From an uncultured Bacilli bacterium (GTDB taxonomy: Bacteria; Bacillota_I; Bacilli_A; RF39; UBA660): a stretch of DNA of 64,000 nt. The stretch is taken from NCBI GenBank assembly GCA_934120635.1, contig CAKOUR010000001.1, forward strand, positions 62,001-126,000, in the 5' to 3' direction. The notes under the pieces were generated by a model. That model saw nothing but the letters and a program-made list of their open reading frames with translations. It had not been told where the DNA came from and searched no databases. Both the position numbers and the translations under genes were made by a program. Shown piece by piece: positions 60,595-64,000 of the stretch. Position 1 is the first letter of the stretch. The number at the start of each line of letters is the position of its first letter.

Positions 60595-60707
60595 CTTCAT
60601 CACCTGTATTCATTTTAAACATAAATTTTTTATTTGTAAAGACAATAGACTATATGCTATCTTCATTCTTTAACAAAAAAAACTTCTCTTGAAGTATTTT
60701 AAATAAA

Positions 60708-60734
60708 TTAGCAATACAAATTGACAATTGCTAA
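60708..60734. promoter_or_regulatory. CIRCE-like inverted repeat at the htpG promoter
   Basis: TTAGCAAT and ATTGCTAA are exact inverted copies 11 bases apart. Aligned to CIRCE (TTAGCACTC-N9-GAGTGCTAA) it keeps the outer TTAGCA/TGCTAA and the spacing, differing at inner bases. It overlaps the -35. HrcA control is inferred. Confidence 0.6.
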
Positions 60735-60749
60735 AATAGGTGTTATATT
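60721..60749 (+). promoter_or_regulatory. Promoter of htpG
   Basis: TTGACA, 17-base spacer, TATATT with TG at the extended position. Confidence 0.85.
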
Positions 60750-60788
60750 ATCAATAGTTAAGAATTTAACTAGAAATGAGGAATACTT

Positions 60789-62705
60789 ATGGAAAAAGAT
60801 AAAAAAGAAAAAAAACAATTTAAAGCTGAGTCAAAAAAATTATTAGATTTAATGATTCATTCAATTTATACAAATAAAGAAATATTTTTAAGAGAATTAC
60901 TATCTAATGCTAGTGATGCTATGGATAAATTAGCATATCGTTCTCTTACAGATACTTCATTAAATATTAATAGAGATAATCTAGAAATTAGAATTGATAT
61001 CGATAAAGAAAAAAGAAAATTAATCATTTCTGATAATGGTTGTGGAATGACCAAAGAAGAATTAGAGAATAATTTAGGAACTATCGCAAAAAGTGGTTCC
61101 CTAGACTTTAAAAAACTTTATGATAAAGAAAAGAAAGATGGTCAAGACATTGACATCATTGGTCAATTTGGTGTTGGTTTTTATTCAGCATTTATGGTAA
61201 GTGATAAAATTAAAGTAGAAAGTAAATCTGTTGATTCTGAGGATGCCTATATTTGGAAAAGTGAAGGTGCAGATGGCTATGAAATCAAAAAAGGAAAAAG
61301 AAAAGATACTGGTACAACAATCACCTTAAGTATTAAAGAGGATACAGAAGAAGAAAATTACAGTGAATTTTTAGATACTTATCATATTCAATCAATTGTA
61401 AAAAAATACTCAGATTATATTCGTTACCCAATCAAAATGATGATTGAGCATTCAAAACTAAAAGAAGGCAGTAAAGATGAATATGAAAAAGAAATCGTTG
61501 AAGAAACAGTAAATAGCATGATTCCTCTATGGAAAAAATCTAAAAAAGATATTACTGAAGAAGAATACCAAAACTTTTATAGTTCTAAATTCTTTGATTA
61601 TGATAAACCATTAAAGACTATCCATACTTCTGTTGAAGGACAATGTAGCTATAATGCACTTCTTTACATACCAAGTCATCTTCCATATGATTTTTATACT
61701 AAAGAATATGAAAAAGGACTACAATTATATTCAAGTGGTGTCTTAATTATGGATAAGTGTGCTGACTTATTACCAGATTACTTTAGTTTTGTAAAAGGAC
61801 TTGTTGATACAGAAGATATTTCTTTAAATATTTCAAGAGAAATTTTACAACAAAATCATTCACTTAAATTAATCGCTAAAAGCATTGAAAAGAAAATCAA
61901 AAAAGAATTAGAAACCATGCTAAAAGAAGATAGAGAAGCATATGAATCATTCTTTAAAACATTTGGTATGCAAATTAAATTTGGTGTTTATGCTGACTAC
62001 GGTGTTCATAAAGATGATTTAAAAGATTTACTAATGTTCTATTCTTCAACAGAAAAGAAATTAGTTACATTAGATGAATATGTTTCAAGAATGAAAGAAG
62101 GACAAGAAAATATTTATTATGCTTGTGGAGAAAGTACAGATAAAGTAGATAATATGCCTCAAGTAGAAGGAATTAAAGAAAAAGGCTATGAAATTTTATA
62201 TCTAACTGAATATGTAGATGAATTTGCTCTACAAACATTAACTACTTATAATGCCAAAAAATTTATGAACGTTTCTAACGATACCGTAGATTTAGATAAT
62301 GATGAAGAAAAGAAAGAACTAGAAAAGGCAAATACTGATGCTAAAGATATGTTTGAAGTAATGAAAAAAGTACTAGAAAACAATAATATTTCGGATATCA
62401 AATTTACTCATCGTTTAAAGAAACATCCTGTTTGCTTAACAACAGAAGGAGAATTATCTGCTAGTATGGAAAAAGTATTAAATGCTCTACCAAACGACAA
62501 TAAAGTAAACGCTAAAATGATATTAGAAATTAATGAAAAACATCCTATTAGTGAAAAAATTAAAACATTATATAAAGATAATAAGGATGAATTAGAAAAA
62601 TATACAAAGATATTATATGCACAAGCAAGACTAATTGAAGGATTACCAATTGATAATCCAACAGAAATTAGTACTCTTATTTGTGACGTAATTTCAGAAA
62701 ATTAG
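60789..62705 (+). CDS. htpG: Molecular chaperone HtpG (Hsp90)
   Basis: 638 residues. The GHKL ATPase domain has LIHSIYTNKEIFLRELLSNASDA, DNGCGMTKEEL, GTIAKSG and GQFGVGFYSAFMVSD. The middle domain has the catalytic-loop SREILQQNH, and the C-terminal dimer domain is present. It folds late-stage clients with ATP in the cytosol. The ATG follows GAAATGAGGAA. It has its own strong promoter with a CIRCE-like operator and is followed 8 bases later by the RDD gene, so both may be heat-induced. Confidence 0.97.
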   Translation: MEKDKKEKKQFKAESKKLLDLMIHSIYTNKEIFLRELLSNASDAMDKLAYRSLTDTSLNINRDNLEIRIDIDKEKRKLIISDNGCGMTKEELENNLGTIAKSGSLDFKKLYDKEKKDGQDIDIIGQFGVGFYSAFMVSDKIKVESKSVDSEDAYIWKSEGADGYEIKKGKRKDTGTTITLSIKEDTEEENYSEFLDTYHIQSIVKKYSDYIRYPIKMMIEHSKLKEGSKDEYEKEIVEETVNSMIPLWKKSKKDITEEEYQNFYSSKFFDYDKPLKTIHTSVEGQCSYNALLYIPSHLPYDFYTKEYEKGLQLYSSGVLIMDKCADLLPDYFSFVKGLVDTEDISLNISREILQQNHSLKLIAKSIEKKIKKELETMLKEDREAYESFFKTFGMQIKFGVYADYGVHKDDLKDLLMFYSSTEKKLVTLDEYVSRMKEGQENIYYACGESTDKVDNMPQVEGIKEKGYEILYLTEYVDEFALQTLTTYNAKKFMNVSNDTVDLDNDEEKKELEKANTDAKDMFEVMKKVLENNNISDIKFTHRLKKHPVCLTTEGELSASMEKVLNALPNDNKVNAKMILEINEKHPISEKIKTLYKDNKDELEKYTKILYAQARLIEGLPIDNPTEISTLICDVISEN

Positions 62706-62713
62706 GAGATTTC

Positions 62714-63571
62714 ATGAAAAAAATACTGAAAAGGATTGGTGCTTATTTCATCGATATGATGGTGGTAATGCTAATTACTCAATGTCTATCAGGAGTACCT
62801 TTCATCAATAAACAATTAGATACTTATAATAAGTATTATCAAGAATATTCAAATGCCTTAAAAGAATATAGTGAATTTAAATTAGAATTACAAAATAGTT
62901 TTAAAGATGAAAAAATCACTGAAAAAGAGTATATCAAAATTATTAAAATTAGTGATGATTATAAACAAGAAATAGAAAAATTCTATGATGACAAAAAAAT
63001 TACCAAAAAAGAATATAAAACTATAAATAAAAATATGGATAATCATTATTTAAAAATCTATAAAAAATTATATTCTAAGGTAGAGAAGAATTCTATTTGC
63101 TACTTTATTATTTATTTAATAACAACAATTTTCTATTTCGTATTCTTCAATTGTTACACCAATGGAGAAACATTAGGGAAAAAGATTTTTCATCTAAAGA
63201 TAGTAAATAATAAAGATAACAATAAAAAAGTATCAATATTAAGTTATATAATTAGAGCAATTTTTCTTTATCAACCAATCTATTACATCGTCAAATTAAT
63301 TTGCGTAATGACTTTAAATGGAAATGATTATTATAGTGTGACATCTATTGTTTATGATATTCAATATTACCTACAATTTATCATTATCTTAACAGTGATG
63401 ATAAAAATGGATGGTAGAGGATTACACGATTTATTAGCAGGAACTAGAGTAGCATCTTACAATAGAAAAGGAGAAGAAATTGATTATTATTCTAAATCAT
63501 TTCTAACCAAAAGATTAGATGAAGAAATTATAGAAAAAAAAGAAAATTTAAAACAAGGTAATAAGAAATAA
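62714..63571 (+). CDS. RDD-family membrane protein with helical insertion
   Basis: 285 residues. It has the RDD-type start ILKRIGAYFIDMMVVMLI (R and D of helix 1), GETLGKKIFHLKIVN after helix 2, and GRGLHDLLAGTRV near the end. Between helix 1 and helix 2 is an unusual charged helical insertion (about 38-130, Lys/Glu/Tyr-rich, coiled-coil-like). The function of RDD proteins is mostly unknown; some act in ion/proton exchange. It is tightly downstream of htpG. Confidence 0.82.
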   Translation: MKKILKRIGAYFIDMMVVMLITQCLSGVPFINKQLDTYNKYYQEYSNALKEYSEFKLELQNSFKDEKITEKEYIKIIKISDDYKQEIEKFYDDKKITKKEYKTINKNMDNHYLKIYKKLYSKVEKNSICYFIIYLITTIFYFVFFNCYTNGETLGKKIFHLKIVNNKDNNKKVSILSYIIRAIFLYQPIYYIVKLICVMTLNGNDYYSVTSIVYDIQYYLQFIIILTVMIKMDGRGLHDLLAGTRVASYNRKGEEIDYYSKSFLTKRLDEEIIEKKENLKQGNKK

Positions 63572-63572
63572 T

Positions 63573-63606
63573 AAAAATCTTATCTCTATTTTGAGATAAG
63601 GTTTTT
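63573..63606 (+). terminator. Terminator of the htpG-RDD unit
   Basis: CTTATCTC / GAGATAAG stem with outer A/T arms and a GTTTTT tail. Confidence 0.9.
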
Positions 63607-63629
63607 ATTATACTAAGTAATATAAATTA

Positions 63630-63638
63630 TGCTATAAT
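63630..63638 (+). promoter_or_regulatory. Extended -10 before the edge gene
   Basis: TGCTATAAT, 20 bases before the start codon of the last gene. Confidence 0.55.
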
Positions 63639-63658
63639 AAATTATCGAGGTGATAAAT

Positions 63659-64000
63659 ATGGATATAAAAGATTATCAAAAATTAGGTGGTTATCAATAC
63701 GCTTATGAAACAGAAACTGTAATAAAAAAAGAAACAATACAACCAGGAGAGTATTTTATAATCGATTTTTCTAAAACAAGTCTTGGCTCAAATACTTTAA
63801 ATGCAATAAAATTTGATGTAAAAAAAATGAAATTATTGATAGAAACTATTAATTTAGGAAAAGAATGGAAATCAGCATTTAAAAGCAATTTGAATGATAT
63901 TCCTATATTATTTAAATATTTAGGAGAAAATAAAGCAATAGAACCATTAACAGGAGAAATATTTATTATTACCTTTCAAAGTGAACAAAAGAATTTAATT
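63659..64000 (+). CDS. Hypothetical protein, N-terminal 114 residues (3' end outside window)
   Basis: The frame runs open to the last base. It starts MDIKDYQKLGGYQYAYETET and continues through KPGE-like VIKKETIQPGEYFIIDFSKT and AIEPLTGEIFIITF, with no signal peptide or membrane helix in the visible part. The soluble alpha/beta character and Lys/Glu content suggest a cytosolic protein. No family recognised. CGAGGTGAT lies 4-5 bases before the ATG and TGCTATAAT further upstream, so the start is well supported. Confidence 0.7.
   Translation, partial: MDIKDYQKLGGYQYAYETETVIKKETIQPGEYFIIDFSKTSLGSNTLNAIKFDVKKMKLLIETINLGKEWKSAFKSNLNDIPILFKYLGENKAIEPLTGEIFIITFQSEQKNLI

Overview
The window is 64 kb of AT-rich (about 30% G+C by eye) chromosome, packed with short-spaced operons mostly on the + strand. 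The organism looks like a walled, low-GC Bacillota, most like the small-genome gut Bacilli related to Mollicutes/RF39/Erysipelotrichia. Reasons: a PolC-type DNA polymerase III, RNase J, a YlxM-FtsY pair, a YqfQ/VrrA-like protein, peptidoglycan genes (murG, murB, ftsQ/divIB), several secreted cell-wall hydrolases, and sigma-A-type promoters with frequent extended -10 boxes (TGnTATAAT). TGA is a normal stop (for example in the ATGA overlaps tsaE/tsaB and M23/walJ), so this is genetic code 11 and not Mycoplasma code 4. The lineage is inferred, not proven. I see no rRNA, CRISPR, prophage or insertion sequence.

Layout. 0-6 kb: end of a U32 peptidase-family gene, a PAQR/hemolysin III protein, then a secreted SH3/glucosaminidase protein ending in a dockerin and a membrane-anchored beta-sandwich protein. 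6-10 kb: CBS-type Mn pyrophosphatase, the first of three SipW/TasA-like secreted proteins, and two small minus-strand genes. 10-13 kb: tsaE-tsaB-rimI-tsaD (t6A tRNA modification), then tRNA-Asn. 13-17 kb: polysaccharide deacetylase, a HExxH protein, a hypothetical, yqeK. 17-21 kb: str operon rpsL-rpsG-fusA plus tuf. 21-29 kb: obg, a second HExxH protein, polC, a GH73-like hydrolase. 29-34 kb: fmt, a membrane protein, an SDR oxidoreductase, asnB. 34-38 kb: MscS channel, HD protein, YqfQ-like protein, and a type IV pilus/Com-type pair (pilC, pilD). 38-41 kb: murG-murB-ftsQ. 41-46 kb: rplI-dnaB-M23 peptidase-walJ-rlmH, then a Na+/Ca2+ exchanger. 46-51 kb: recA, then ftsY-ylxM with a small membrane protein, a Clp-D1-like AAA+ ATPase and two hypotheticals. 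51-53.6 kb: five-tRNA cluster (Val, Thr, Tyr, Gln, Lys), GH25 lysozyme and two small genes. 53.6-60.6 kb: rnjA divergent from a tail-anchored disordered protein, two more SipW/TasA-like proteins, a membrane protein, and a radical SAM protein. 60.7-64 kb: htpG, an RDD membrane protein, and a gene cut by the window end.

Most genes are housekeeping. The parts that merit attention are: the dockerin-bearing wall hydrolase next to an anchored partner candidate; the three-member TasA/camelysin-like family with a shared Cys-Asp-Asp-Asn signature and, for two members, matching promoters; a perfect 20-bp palindrome built from two back-to-back -35 boxes at the rnjA divergent promoter; a CIRCE-like element at htpG and an SOS-like box at recA; a recurrent AGTATTTT/AAAATACT motif at operon borders; and a free-standing Clp-D1-like ATPase in the ftsY operon.
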